A stretch of DNA of 64,000 nucleotides from Verrucomicrobiaceae bacterium (GTDB taxonomy: Bacteria; Verrucomicrobiota; Verrucomicrobiia; Verrucomicrobiales; Verrucomicrobiaceae). Made by a program: the position numbers and the translations under genes. Location: assembly GCA_947466075.1 (NCBI GenBank), contig CANIBP010000018.1:27932-91931 (forward strand). The letters run 5' to 3'. Below the pieces are notes generated by a model, which was given only the letters and a program-made list of their open reading frames with translations, was not told the DNA's origin and made no database searches. Positions 1 through 10,000 of the stretch are shown one piece after another. The first letter of the stretch is position 1; each line of letters opens with the position of its first letter.

Positions 1-72
1 GAGCGTCAGGTCGGGTGTCTGCGCGAAGGCGAAGCTGGTGGTGAGAAGGATGAAAGCGAGGAGTGGTTTCAT
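1..72 (-). CDS. Partial gene, N-terminus of an exported protein
   Basis: Only the first 24 codons lie in the window; the rest continues beyond the left edge. The visible protein starts MKPLLAFILLTTSFAFAQ, a typical Sec signal peptide with a charged start, hydrophobic core and a likely cleavage after AFA. It begins 25 bases after the stop of the SGNH hydrolase gene upstream of it, so it is probably the next gene of the same transcription unit. Its start region and signal peptide closely resemble those of the gene that starts at 5091, including a 22-base identical stretch over the start codon. The mature function cannot be read. Confidence 0.7.
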   Translation of the reverse strand, partial: MKPLLAFILLTTSFAFAQTPDLTL

Positions 73-97
73 GATGTGGAGACGTTTCAGAGGACGA

Positions 98-1486
98 TCA
101 CTTCACCGGGGCTGAAGCACGATACTCCAGCCCCTGCGGCATCGAGCCATCGAGTTCGGTGAGATGGATCGCTTGCTGCCATTGCCAGGTGCGGTGGCAA
201 CTTTTGAAGACGAGCACGTTCCAGCCAGCGCGCAAATCGACTTCGCGGGAGGTCTGACGCTTCGGCTCTTTGTTGATGAAGTCAGAGTAAAGTCGCTGAC
301 CATTGAGCCACGCAGTGAGATGGATCGCAGAACCGACGCCTGAGGTTTTGAGGTCGAGCTTGAAGCGGCGCGCGGTGTCGCTGTGAATCCAGCGTGCGCC
401 GTAGCCGGCCTCGAAGTTCTGGAAGAAGGTGATGCCTGCGAAGTCCACGCTGCCGGGATTGGCACCGTCGGTGAGATTGATGCTGGATTGGAACGTGCGC
501 CACGCCAGCGGTGCGCCGCCTTCCTTGGCAGCAGCTTTGGTGAAATCTTCGCCGCGTTCGATGGCGAGGTCGATGGGGTTGGGCGCGAGGTCGGCATCGG
601 AAGGCTTCTCATTCCAGGCACGCAACACGAGGCCGCTGGTGACCAGCCACGCTGGCGGCGCGGTGGGTGCGGGGACTGTCTTCAACGTGGAGAGCGCCTT
701 GGCCAGTCGCTCTTCACGCAACCATGCGGCAGCTTTGTCTTCACCCAGACCCTTCAACATCGCCATCGCCACGGCGACATGGCCGGGCGGATTCGGATGA
801 ATGCGGTCACCTGCGAGGGTGAAGTCGGCCTGGGTTTTGCGGCCCTCCGCGAGCACGTCCCAATAGGTCGCATTAGTCGGCACCAAGTTTGCCTTTAGCT
901 CGGCGGCGAGGGTCGTGATGCGTTGATTCATCCGCGCCAACACCCGGTTCATGGGCGTTGCGGGATCCTCGGTCTGAGGCGTGATGGTGGCGAGAGCGAT
1001 GATCTTAGGCTTGAGCCTCGCGCTCAGCACGCTGACCAGCTCGCGGTAGTTCGCGAGCCATTGGTCGAGGCTCGCATCCGTGTCGTTCACGTAGGGAGCG
1101 AGCACGTCGTTCATCCCGAGCATCACGACCATCACATCGGCCGGCTTCGACAGCGCTGCGGCGACTGCCACACCTTTCACATCCAGGTCGTGCTTCTGCC
1201 TTGCTTCATCCTTGGCCAGGGACAGCCACGCTCTCACGCCCATGCCGCTGCCACCCAGCGGCACGAGGTCGTGTTTGCCCTCTGGATACACCGCGCTCAG
1301 CGCCTCACGCATTTTGAAAACGTAACCCGCCCCCAGCCAGCCTCCGCCCTGGCCGGTGATGCTGTCGCCGATGAAGACGATGCGTGCGTTGCCTTTGCTC
1401 GCGGCAGGTTCGGCGGCGAAGCAGGCACTTCCAAGGATGTGAAGTGCGAGCAGGCCTTTGATGAAGGATCGAACGTGGTAGTTCAT
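98..1486 (-). CDS. Secreted SGNH/GDSL-family hydrolase with C-terminal beta-rich domain
   Basis: A 462-residue protein with a signal peptide (about residues 1-24). The SGNH hydrolase core shows block I around GDS at 40-42 (FIGDSITG), block III as GMND at 124-127 and block V as DRIH at 227-230, which supply the nucleophile Ser, an oxyanion Asn and the Asp-His pair. Enzymes of this fold are esterases acting on acyl groups, often acetyl groups on polysaccharides. The last 200 residues (about 260-460) form a separate region with several Trp and aromatic positions that could be a carbohydrate-binding or jelly-roll domain, but I do not recognise it firmly. It is 122 bases downstream of the beta-propeller gene, the widest gap in the minus-strand block. 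A deacetylase role on a glycan is inferred from context. Confidence 0.85.
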   Translation of the reverse strand: MNYHVRSFIKGLLALHILGSACFAAEPAASKGNARIVFIGDSITGQGGGWLGAGYVFKMREALSAVYPEGKHDLVPLGGSGMGVRAWLSLAKDEARQKHDLDVKGVAVAAALSKPADVMVVMLGMNDVLAPYVNDTDASLDQWLANYRELVSVLSARLKPKIIALATITPQTEDPATPMNRVLARMNQRITTLAAELKANLVPTNATYWDVLAEGRKTQADFTLAGDRIHPNPPGHVAVAMAMLKGLGEDKAAAWLREERLAKALSTLKTVPAPTAPPAWLVTSGLVLRAWNEKPSDADLAPNPIDLAIERGEDFTKAAAKEGGAPLAWRTFQSSINLTDGANPGSVDFAGITFFQNFEAGYGARWIHSDTARRFKLDLKTSGVGSAIHLTAWLNGQRLYSDFINKEPKRQTSREVDLRAGWNVLVFKSCHRTWQWQQAIHLTELDGSMPQGLEYRASAPVK

Positions 1487-1608
1487 GATGAGATGAGTGG
1501 CTGTGAACGGACGTGACTAAAAACGCAGCGATCCCCATTGGGATGGATTCACGCGGATCTCCGAAGGCAGGGCATGGTGCATGGCGGCGGGAAGCTGCTG
1601 GGGTTAAA

Positions 1609-4600
1609 TCACTGCACACCCAGTGCCGATGTCGGCACATGCTCGACGGGCTGGGTAAGGCTTTCCCAATTCAAATGGAATGACGGGCCGGGCTGGGGTG
1701 ATTTGGGGTCCATGGGCACGGCGCGGTATTCGATTCGGATGGGGACTCGCTTGCCGGATTGCAGCGGGATGGGCAGCGAGTGGCCTTTGCGAATCTCGAC
1801 GTCGCGCGGGTAGTCCTGCTTGGCCCAGGTGACTTCTTTGCCGTCAATCCAGAGCTTGAATTCGCCCCGCGCGTAGATGCTGAGGCAGTAGTTCTCGGTG
1901 AAGCGTGGCTCGATGAAGCCCGTCCAGCGGATGCTGAAATCCTTGGCGGGGGTGTCCTTTGGCCACGGTTTGTTGATGCCAAACCAGAGGCGCTCGTCGG
2001 TGCGGGTCAGCACGGGTTGGCCACTGAGATCGAGGTTGGCGAAGACTTCGGCTTTCAAACCGGTGCCGTTTTGCGCGGGCGCGGCGGCGGGGTGGGTGAT
2101 GGTGATGTCGCCGCGTTGGCGTTGAAAGTTGTCCCAGCCGGTGATGCGGTAGCAGGGGTTGTTGTTAGCGCCCTGGCCGAGGAAGACGACGCTGCCATCG
2201 GGCAGTTCGGCTGCTTCGCCTCCGGTGCGGAAGTCGTCGGCGGCGAGCAACGAGACTTCGTCAAAGTAGCGATTGCCACCAATGCGCTTTTTCCGAATGC
2301 CGTGCCAGGTGTAGAGCGGATCGGCCTTGCTGCCGGGCTGGCTCAAATCGTGGCCATCGTGCGGGTCGCGACCATCGAACAGGCCGCCGACGTAGAGGCC
2401 GTCGGTGGTCCAGAACTCGCAGGGTTGCTCCAGCCAGTCGAAGACGGACACGCAGCCTTTCAGCTCATGACCGAGATGCCATGCGCCGTGCAATTGACCG
2501 CGCGGATGCGGCCAGCGGGCGACCTTGGCAGAGCTACGCCAGACGCGATTGCCAGCGGCATCGAGTCGCAGCAACGCCATGCCATCCGTCATCGTCGAGG
2601 GCCATGACCAGCCATGCACGGCGGTGTCGTAGGTGCTGGAGCTTTTGGTGCCGTCGCCATTGCCGCCGAGCAGGGCGAAGGTGCCGCCGTCGGTGGTGGG
2701 CAGCAGCGATTTCGTCTCGCCACGTCGTTCGGTTTTGGGTCCGGCGGCGATGCCTTGCAACGGCCACACGGGTGCGCCGCAGGCGGTGATGCGCTCGGGT
2801 TTGTAAACCAAATACATACCGTCCTTGTCGGTGCTGTTGCTGCCGATCCAGGCATTCAATCCAGCGTCCACCCGCAGGCAGAAGCCGCCGTTGAGTCCCG
2901 TCGGTGAACTGACATCGCGATGCGCTTCGCCGAGACGCAGTTCCTTCGCGTCGATGACGCCGTCGCCGTTTTCGTCGGCCCATGAGTAGCGCGCGAACTT
3001 GACGCGCGACTTCGCATCCGCAGGATCGCCACCCGCGAGTCGAATCGCCTCGGCCCAGGCGGGCGGGAGTTGCTCGACGGTCGCGGTGGTGCCCGCCGCC
3101 CAGAGATCGCGATGCATGAGTCCGAGACAGGCGAGCGGGCGCAGACGGTCATGCTTTTCATCATGCACGAGCAACAACGGCAGCGTGGTGAACTCGATCA
3201 GCAACTCCGGCCTGCCATCGCCATTGATGTCGCGGCGCAGCGTGCGCATGCGATTGTAACTCGGCACGCGCCTGGCGAACCACGCCCCGTAGCTTTGTCG
3301 CGTGGCATAGAGCGCATCGCCGGTGCCACCGCCCTTCGGATCAAACATTTCCGTCCAGCGATACGCGGCGACGGGCTGCCAGTCGCGTTTGGCGTAATCG
3401 AGCTTCGCCTGCACAACCGTTTCGTCGTCCTGGCGAATCCAGCCGATCGATGGATCGGACGGATCGAGCGCGGTCTGCGTGTAGAAATCCATGCCGCCGA
3501 ACCATTCCTTCACCGGCTCGCCCTTCGCATCGAAGCGCGCGGTGCGGCGAGGCACGGCGTCCTTCTCGATGATCACAAAACCGCCGTGTCCATCCGCAGC
3601 GATGCCTTGCAGACTGGCAAAGTCGTGCGGCTCGCAGCGTCCGAGCTTGCGACCTCCAGCGCGACCGTGCGTGGCGATGAGTTTGCCTGCGGCATCAAAG
3701 CACTTCACCTGCTGAATCGAGCCGCCCTCGGCGACGACGATTCCTCCAGTCTTTGCATCGACATCGAGCGCCACAGCATCACGCAAGCCGCGCAGGAGCG
3801 TGCTGGGCTTTTTGTCTTCGCGGGTGAAACGCACCACGGTCTCGCCGATGAGCGCGAAGACTTCATGCTTCGGCCCGAGCGCGATGTCGCGCACGTCGGC
3901 GAGCGGCATGGTGTCGAGCGTGTTGCCCGTGGCGGGATCGAGCCACAGCAAGCGACCGCCTCCACGGCAGGAGAGCAGCAGCGTGGCATCATCCGCCGCG
4001 ATGCGATCCGCCATCGCGATGACTTCGATCTTCCGCAGGCCCCAATGCGCGGCCTTCGGTGTCGCACGCGGGCTTTCCGGAATGAACTTGATGCGCAGCT
4101 TGCCATCTTTCACCGGAACGGCGCGGGGCAGTTGGTAGATCTGCGGGAGAAAGAGCGGCTCCGTCTTCGCAGCAGCAGCGGACGGCGGCAATTGCCACCA
4201 CGCCATCTTGTCGGCCACCGTATGGTGGCCCGGAGAGGCTTCCATGCCGTTGGGCTGCACTTCCACGAGCGTCGTCGACTGCGCGTCGTCGCCGTAGTGA
4301 TAGCGCAGCAGATACTCGCCATTCGGCAGCGGCGTTTCAAACACACGCGGGTCCAGCGCATCGCAGGTGAGGCCGCCGCTGCTTTGCTTCATGCCCTCCA
4401 CTATATCCCAGCCCGTGCCCGTCTTCGCATCGATGACCGCAAGCGGCACCGCCGTTTCCTCCGCGCCTGCCTGAGCGCTGCCGAAGACAAACGTCTTCAC
4501 GGGAACCATCGCGGGGAGCGTCGTGCCGTGCTGACCTTTGCCAACGGGCTGCCCCGTCGCAAAATCGAGCACGAAGACCTTGCCATTGTCCTGCAAGTAA

Positions 4601-5091
4601 AACGCCTTCCCGCCGCCGACCGCGACATCGTAAGGATTGCGCGCCGGTTCAAACTGGTAGCGCTCCCAGATGACCTTCCCATCGAATCCCACGCGCGTCA
4701 TCAGCGGCGGCCCCTCGGGATTCGCGGCAATGATGAGCGAATCATCCGCCACCACGACCGAGGTCGGCCCCGCATGATTCCCCGGCCACCAACGCTCGCC
4801 GACACTCGTGCCCACGCTCATGAGATACTCGCTGCGCAAGCCCTGCGTCTGCAACGAGCGCCATTCATACTTCCCAGCGGGCGCGGGCTTCCCATCCATG
4901 TCGAGCTCGTCCCAAGCGAGTGAATGCTTCCCGCTTTGCATCGGCTCCGCACGCGTGAGTTCACGGACCATGCGGCCCTGCGCGTCGTAGATCGCGGCGG
5001 AGACGTTGCTAGGCTTGTCTAGTGTGATGGGGATGTCGGCGGCGTGGGTGATGCCGGTGATGAAAAGGAGGAAGGCGAGGAGTGGTTTCAT
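1609..5091 (-). CDS. Large exported beta-propeller protein with FlgD-like Ig and PA14 domains
   Basis: A 1160-residue protein with a signal peptide ending near residue 17 (THA). Residues about 20-65 look like a FlgD-type Ig domain (IYDAQGRMVREL, then DGKPAPAGKYEW). The middle, about 80-1000, contains many WD/NHL-like blades, an FG-GAP-like calcium loop (DINGDGRPELL, near 620) and an EF-hand-like loop (DENGDGVIDAKEL, near 705). Residues about 1005-1150 are a PA14-type domain (FSIRWTGFIEP, then FKLWIDGKEV), a fold that binds carbohydrates in many surface proteins. No catalytic motif is evident. It lies 39 bases after the sialidase-SGNH gene and probably shares its transcript. A glycan-binding or scaffold role is inferred; an enzymatic propeller such as a lyase is the main alternative. 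Confidence 0.8.
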   Translation of the reverse strand: MKPLLAFLLFITGITHAADIPITLDKPSNVSAAIYDAQGRMVRELTRAEPMQSGKHSLAWDELDMDGKPAPAGKYEWRSLQTQGLRSEYLMSVGTSVGERWWPGNHAGPTSVVVADDSLIIAANPEGPPLMTRVGFDGKVIWERYQFEPARNPYDVAVGGGKAFYLQDNGKVFVLDFATGQPVGKGQHGTTLPAMVPVKTFVFGSAQAGAEETAVPLAVIDAKTGTGWDIVEGMKQSSGGLTCDALDPRVFETPLPNGEYLLRYHYGDDAQSTTLVEVQPNGMEASPGHHTVADKMAWWQLPPSAAAAKTEPLFLPQIYQLPRAVPVKDGKLRIKFIPESPRATPKAAHWGLRKIEVIAMADRIAADDATLLLSCRGGGRLLWLDPATGNTLDTMPLADVRDIALGPKHEVFALIGETVVRFTREDKKPSTLLRGLRDAVALDVDAKTGGIVVAEGGSIQQVKCFDAAGKLIATHGRAGGRKLGRCEPHDFASLQGIAADGHGGFVIIEKDAVPRRTARFDAKGEPVKEWFGGMDFYTQTALDPSDPSIGWIRQDDETVVQAKLDYAKRDWQPVAAYRWTEMFDPKGGGTGDALYATRQSYGAWFARRVPSYNRMRTLRRDINGDGRPELLIEFTTLPLLLVHDEKHDRLRPLACLGLMHRDLWAAGTTATVEQLPPAWAEAIRLAGGDPADAKSRVKFARYSWADENGDGVIDAKELRLGEAHRDVSSPTGLNGGFCLRVDAGLNAWIGSNSTDKDGMYLVYKPERITACGAPVWPLQGIAAGPKTERRGETKSLLPTTDGGTFALLGGNGDGTKSSSTYDTAVHGWSWPSTMTDGMALLRLDAAGNRVWRSSAKVARWPHPRGQLHGAWHLGHELKGCVSVFDWLEQPCEFWTTDGLYVGGLFDGRDPHDGHDLSQPGSKADPLYTWHGIRKKRIGGNRYFDEVSLLAADDFRTGGEAAELPDGSVVFLGQGANNNPCYRITGWDNFQRQRGDITITHPAAAPAQNGTGLKAEVFANLDLSGQPVLTRTDERLWFGINKPWPKDTPAKDFSIRWTGFIEPRFTENYCLSIYARGEFKLWIDGKEVTWAKQDYPRDVEIRKGHSLPIPLQSGKRVPIRIEYRAVPMDPKSPQPGPSFHLNWESLTQPVEHVPTSALGVQ

Positions 5092-5130
5092 GATGTCGGA
5101 GATAAGGTTGTTTGGTGAAGCGAACTGGAA

Positions 5131-7047
5131 TCAATGGTCCTTCGCCGCCTCTGCCAGAAGGGCTGAGAACCATGTCGCGGCCATCTTGTCCATGCCCGCC
5201 TGGGTGGGGTGAACGCCGTCGGGCAATAGGTCATCCATCGTGATGGCGGCGTGCATGTCCACGAGGGTGATGCGTTTGCCGGCGGTCTTCTGCGCGGCGA
5301 CGATGGCGGGCAGCGAGGCGTTGTAGGCGGCCACTTTTTCCCAGCCTGCGCGCGGGGCTTTCTGCGGGAGGATGGTGGCGACGAAAAGATGCGCGGTGCT
5401 CGTTTCGCCGATGGTGCGGATGAGTTGGTCGCGCGCGGGTGCATCGAATCCGTTCGCGCCGGACATGAGCAGGATGATGTCGGGCTGGTGCTTCTTCAGC
5501 ACGTCCGCGATGCCGGGGACGGTGACTTGCTTCACGCCCAACTTTGCCAGTGCATCCGGCAAAGTCGGCACCACGCCGCCTTTGAGGATGCCGGTGTTGC
5601 CGAAGCCGGCGAGGCCATGGTGATCGGGATCAAACTGCGGATCGATCACGCCAGCGCGACCGAAGGCGGCGTAGCTGAGTTCACCGACGAAGTCATACGC
5701 GATGCCCGCTGCGCGCAGTTTGTCTTGGAGCGGCTTGCGCCAACCACCGCCGTCGGGATGCGGGAGACCAGTGGACTTGCCGTTGTTCTTCGCGAGATAG
5801 GAGCCGCGCGTGATGCTGTCGCCGAGCGGCAGGATGCGCAGGGGCCGAGTGTTGGATTCAGCGGACTTCTTCGGCGCGGTGCGTGCTTCGAAAGCCTCGC
5901 GAGGCAGGACGTGGTGGTAGAGGCTGGTGCCAGCCCCCGAACCGGGGCCACCCAACTCCTTGTCCGTCAAAGAGCGGATGTGCCGCCAGACGAGATGCAA
6001 CTGGCCTTTGACCCAGCGCATGGCGGGATAGTCCACCCACAGCTTCGTGTCTGGGGAGCGGTAGATGTCCGTAGAAGCGGACCACGTTTTTCCCCCATCC
6101 CGGCTGGTGCGGAAGGCGAGGGCGACGCGGGCTCCTCCGTGCCAGCTTTTAGTGATGTTCACGTCAGGGTTTTGGATAAGCACCAGCGTATCGCTATCTG
6201 GAATGCGGGTGAGCACTGGTGGCGCGACGGGATTCGGCACGGTGGACTGCACGGGCGTGCTCCACGTCGTGCCGTTGTCCTCCGAACGGCTCTCCCACAG
6301 CCATCCCGTCGTGGTGCGGCCCAGCATGAGCAGCTTCGCCGGCGCGTGCTCGACCAGCGAGGGTTCCCAGAAACCCCATTCGTGCTTCTTGAACGGATTA
6401 TCCGGCACATGTAGCACGTCGTTGCTTGGTGATCGTGCCCACGACTTCCCGTGGTCGTCAGAGGAAACGGTGTAAACGCCCAGCGGGCCGCCCTGCTTCT
6501 TCGCGTCCGGTTTCATGTTGCAGTGCAGCAGCGCGATGACGCGACCGCTCGCCAGCACGTAGAGTTTGTCCCACGGCCCCGTCGTGTATTCGTGGGAATC
6601 ATCGCTGATTTTCAGCGGCTCCGACCAGGTCTTCCCCTCGTCCGTCGAGCGGCGGAAGACCTTGAAGGCATCGCGGCCATTGGCGAGCGAGGTGTGGGTC
6701 AGGCCGAGGTCGCCATTAGCCAGCCGCGCGAAGGAGATTTGGAACAACGAACGCTTCGCATCGCTAAAGACGGTTTCGGGCTGGGACCATGTCTTGCCCT
6801 CGTCGCGGGATCGCATCTGGCGGATCTCCCCGCGATCCCAGTCGCCGCTTTTCTGATGGGCTCCATACATCAGCACCAGCGAGCCATCCCGCAGCTCGAT
6901 CAACGACGCCTCGCCGTTACGGGCTGCCTCCTTCGAGTGTGGCACGATGACGTGGCTCGTTGCCGGAGACGGTGGCGTCTCGGCCGATTGCACTGCGGCC
7001 AGCGGCGCGAGCAGCAGGGCGATGATGAGGAAGAGCGTGTGTTTCAT
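5131..7047 (-). CDS. Sialidase-like (BNR) protein fused to SGNH hydrolase
   Basis: A 638-residue exported protein. The frame stays open upstream to 7170, but the ATG at 7047 is chosen because it opens a clean signal peptide (MKHTLFLIIALLLAPLAAV) and avoids overlap with the preceding gene, leaving a 19-base gap. Residues 30-385 hold five Asp-box repeats (SRDEGKTW 80-87, STDEGKTW 134-141, SSDDHGKSW near 195-203, SEDNGTTW 255-262, SRDGGKTW 315-322), the signature of six-bladed sialidase-like propellers. Residues 400-638 are an SGNH hydrolase with GDS at 409-411, SGAN at 529-532 and DGVH at 610-613. The combination suggests a two-domain enzyme for a decorated, perhaps O-acetylated, glycan. BNR propellers are not always sialidases, and the substrate is unproven. 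Confidence 0.85.
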   Translation of the reverse strand: MKHTLFLIIALLLAPLAAVQSAETPPSPATSHVIVPHSKEAARNGEASLIELRDGSLVLMYGAHQKSGDWDRGEIRQMRSRDEGKTWSQPETVFSDAKRSLFQISFARLANGDLGLTHTSLANGRDAFKVFRRSTDEGKTWSEPLKISDDSHEYTTGPWDKLYVLASGRVIALLHCNMKPDAKKQGGPLGVYTVSSDDHGKSWARSPSNDVLHVPDNPFKKHEWGFWEPSLVEHAPAKLLMLGRTTTGWLWESRSEDNGTTWSTPVQSTVPNPVAPPVLTRIPDSDTLVLIQNPDVNITKSWHGGARVALAFRTSRDGGKTWSASTDIYRSPDTKLWVDYPAMRWVKGQLHLVWRHIRSLTDKELGGPGSGAGTSLYHHVLPREAFEARTAPKKSAESNTRPLRILPLGDSITRGSYLAKNNGKSTGLPHPDGGGWRKPLQDKLRAAGIAYDFVGELSYAAFGRAGVIDPQFDPDHHGLAGFGNTGILKGGVVPTLPDALAKLGVKQVTVPGIADVLKKHQPDIILLMSGANGFDAPARDQLIRTIGETSTAHLFVATILPQKAPRAGWEKVAAYNASLPAIVAAQKTAGKRITLVDMHAAITMDDLLPDGVHPTQAGMDKMAATWFSALLAEAAKDH

Positions 7048-7066
7048 GCGTGATTGAGACTGGGGT

Positions 7067-10000
7067 TCATCGCTGATTGAGCTGTTTCCAGAGACGGAGC
7101 AGAAAGTCCGCACGTTGTTCGCGGGTGTGGGGTGAGTCTTTGGACTGCGCGGCATGGACGGTGGCGGCAAGCTTCATCGGGTCGAGGGTGCCTTTTTGAA
7201 GTTGGTCGAAGCCGCCCTGCCATGCGTCACGGACGGCTTCGGAGAGCGGTTCCGCGGGTCGTGCGTTGTAGTCGGCGAAGAAGCCCTTCGTGCCGAAGTA
7301 TTGCACGGCGGGAACCCATTCGGCGAGGTCATCCACGTTCACGTCGTTGAAGAAACTGACCATGGAGCGCCGGATGCAAAGCTCGCGCACGAGCCGGTCG
7401 GCGCTGAGTTGAGTGGGGGAAGTTTTGCCTCTCACGGCAAGCGCGGCGGCGAGTCCGGCGCTTTCACCGACCTGCATGAAGACGGGCTCCAGCCGCACGG
7501 TGCCCCAAGCGACATGCGTGGCGCTGAGGCACACGGGCACGAGCAAGTTGTCCACGCCTTGCGGCAGCAGCGAGCGCCAGGGCAGTTGGCCGGGAAAGGT
7601 TTCCTGATGAAGCATGGCCTTGCCTTCCTCCATGGAGCCAAGCACGCGGACGATGGTGCAGGCGTGGCTGTCCATATACCATTCGGTGGTGGCGATGCTG
7701 TCGCTGTGGACCGGGGCGCGTCCCAGGCCGGGCGCGAGCATGGCATCGTGCTGGGTGAAGATGGTGCGTCCGGTGATGCGCCTGGCTTCGCGGATATACA
7801 TCTCGTAAGGGCGATGTCCGTTGTCGGCGAACTCATCCTTCGCGAGTCCATACTCCATCCACGCGGCACGCACTTTCTCCGGCACTGTGGGGTCGTTTTG
7901 GAGAAAATAGAGCAGGCCCAGGGTCATGTCCCAGTGCTGGTCCATGATGCGCTGGCGCCCGGGCCAGTCCGCCTCGACATAGGGTGTTTGCAAACCGATG
8001 AGTTGGGGCCGGTTCCAGCCAAATTTGCCATTCGGGATGGAAGGCACGCCGGAATAGGGTTCCAGGCTTCGGAGGTAGTAGGGCTCGTAGTTCGCGGGTT
8101 GCGGAATGGGCACGCGATTCGCCGGGTCCGTGACCAGCGGGGTGCGGTAGTTGCAGGCCTGCACAGCCCCATCCGCCGCGCCGGTGCTCTGCGGCAGCCG
8201 CACCTGCCAGCCGGTGAACTTGCGGAGGTTCAGCGCGTCGCGCAGCTCAGCGAGTATGGCGAAGTCCGCATCCGGTGCCTGCGGCACGGGCTTCATGAAA
8301 ACGATGCCAGCGTGCGGCTCGCCGAACTCCTCGCGCGACTCGCGTCCGACGCGATACGGCACCTGGGCCAGCGCGGCGAGGTCGCCCTCGTAGGTGCAGT
8401 CGGCGAAGACTTTCCCACGCAGCACTTTTTCGCCGCCGCCCAGCATGGGACGCACGGTCACCGAGTTCACCGTGGCACCCGCGCGCTCGATGCTGGCGGG
8501 AACATAGCCACGCAGCACGGTGATGTTCTTCTCCTTCTCGACGAGCGCCGTGAACACGCGCTCCGCCACATGCGGCTCCGTGCGTCCATTGGTGTGCCCG
8601 GTCTTGCCGGGCAGCGCGTCGCGATACTGCGGTGAATCCTCGCCATAAGTGTTGCGGTAGTGCGCGAAGAACGCGGCGCGTGTTTCGTCGTAGAGCGGCG
8701 AACGTCTGCCTTCATACTGGGTGTCCCACGCGCCCAAACCGCTGGACATGATGCCGCCAAGGTGCGCGTGCCAGTTCACCAGCACGACCGACAAGCCCTC
8801 CCGCGCCGCCCGCACGGCCATCGCGATGCCACCCGGCGTGCCGCCGACAACGACGAGATCGTAGGACTTGCCATCCACATCCGCAGGTTTTGCGCTGGCG
8901 GCGAGTTGCACGGGAACGAGGTCGGGCTTGCCTGCTGTCTTTGGCAAAGCTTTGGCAGGCATGGCGAGGATGGCGCGTTTGCCGCCGCCGATGTTCGCAT
9001 CGTATTGCCCGGCGAAGCTGCCCTTCGGGTCCGCGCCGTGCGTGGACCACATCACGACGATGCCTTCCTGAGTGAAGCACGCGGACGGGTAAATGTTCTG
9101 CCGGTCTTTGTTCGCCGCGCCTTCATCGTCCACGATGACCTGCGCACTCCACGTCTTGCCGCCATCGCCGGACACCGCGTAGCAGAGCGGCGTGCGCGGG
9201 AAGAACGCACCGGCTTTAATGGGAGCGGCGTGATTGTAAAAGATAATCATGCGGCCATCGGGCAGCGTCTTGAGCGTGAGCGACGAGCAGGCGGAAACCA
9301 GCGTCGTCGGCTCCGGCTTTGACCACGTATCGCCGCCATCGTCGGACCTTGATGCGAAGAGAAAACCGCTGCCCGTGCGCGACAGCATCAGCACGCGACC
9401 GCCTTCCACCTCGGCAACGCACGGCTCCTGCAGCCCGCGCGCATCATCGAGAATGGCTGGCTCGCGTGAGCGTCTCCACGTCGCGCCGCCGTCGTCGCTG
9501 AAGAAGCACAGGCTTTGGTTCCTGTCACCTTCGCGCAAGCCGGGTGCCTGCGGCATGTGCGCCACCGGCACCAGCAGGCGACCGCTGCGCAATTGAATGA
9601 GCCGGTCGTTCATCACATACCACGCGCCCTCGGCCTCGCCGATGAGCCGCGCCGGAGTCCACGTCGCGCCGTCGTCGCTGGAGAATGTGATGACCGGCAA
9701 ACCGCCGCCCTTTTGCCCCTGCACATGCCGGGGCAGCAGCGCCGCGAGCCGCCCGTCTTTCAACCGCAGAAACGTCACGCCGCCATCGCTGACCATGCCC
9801 GTCAGTTTCCACTCCATTTTCATGCGCCCCTGCTCCTTCCAAGTGCGTCCGCCATCCGTGCTGCGGTAAAGCATCGGCACGGGAAACTTCGCCGCCAGCT
9901 GCTCGAAGTTCGTCGGCGGTCGCCCCCACGGAGCCGCCATGAGGAGGTCGCCATTCTCCAACACGAACATCCCCGGCCCGATGAAGCTGCGCTCCGGCGT

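Noticed and set aside
1531..1544. Hairpin ATCCC-CATT-GGGAT between the propeller and SGNH genes as a terminator
   Set aside because: The 5-base stem is short and, on the minus strand, the T run is about seven bases away, so it is too weak to call a terminator.
3070..4923. A 617-codon open frame on the plus strand inside the beta-propeller gene
   Set aside because: It is antisense to a clear signal-peptide-bearing protein, is very rich in Arg/His and lacks any domain; a by-product of high GC codon use.
7048..7170. N-terminal extension of the sialidase-SGNH protein
   Set aside because: It overlaps the upstream gene and precedes an excellent signal peptide beginning at 7047.
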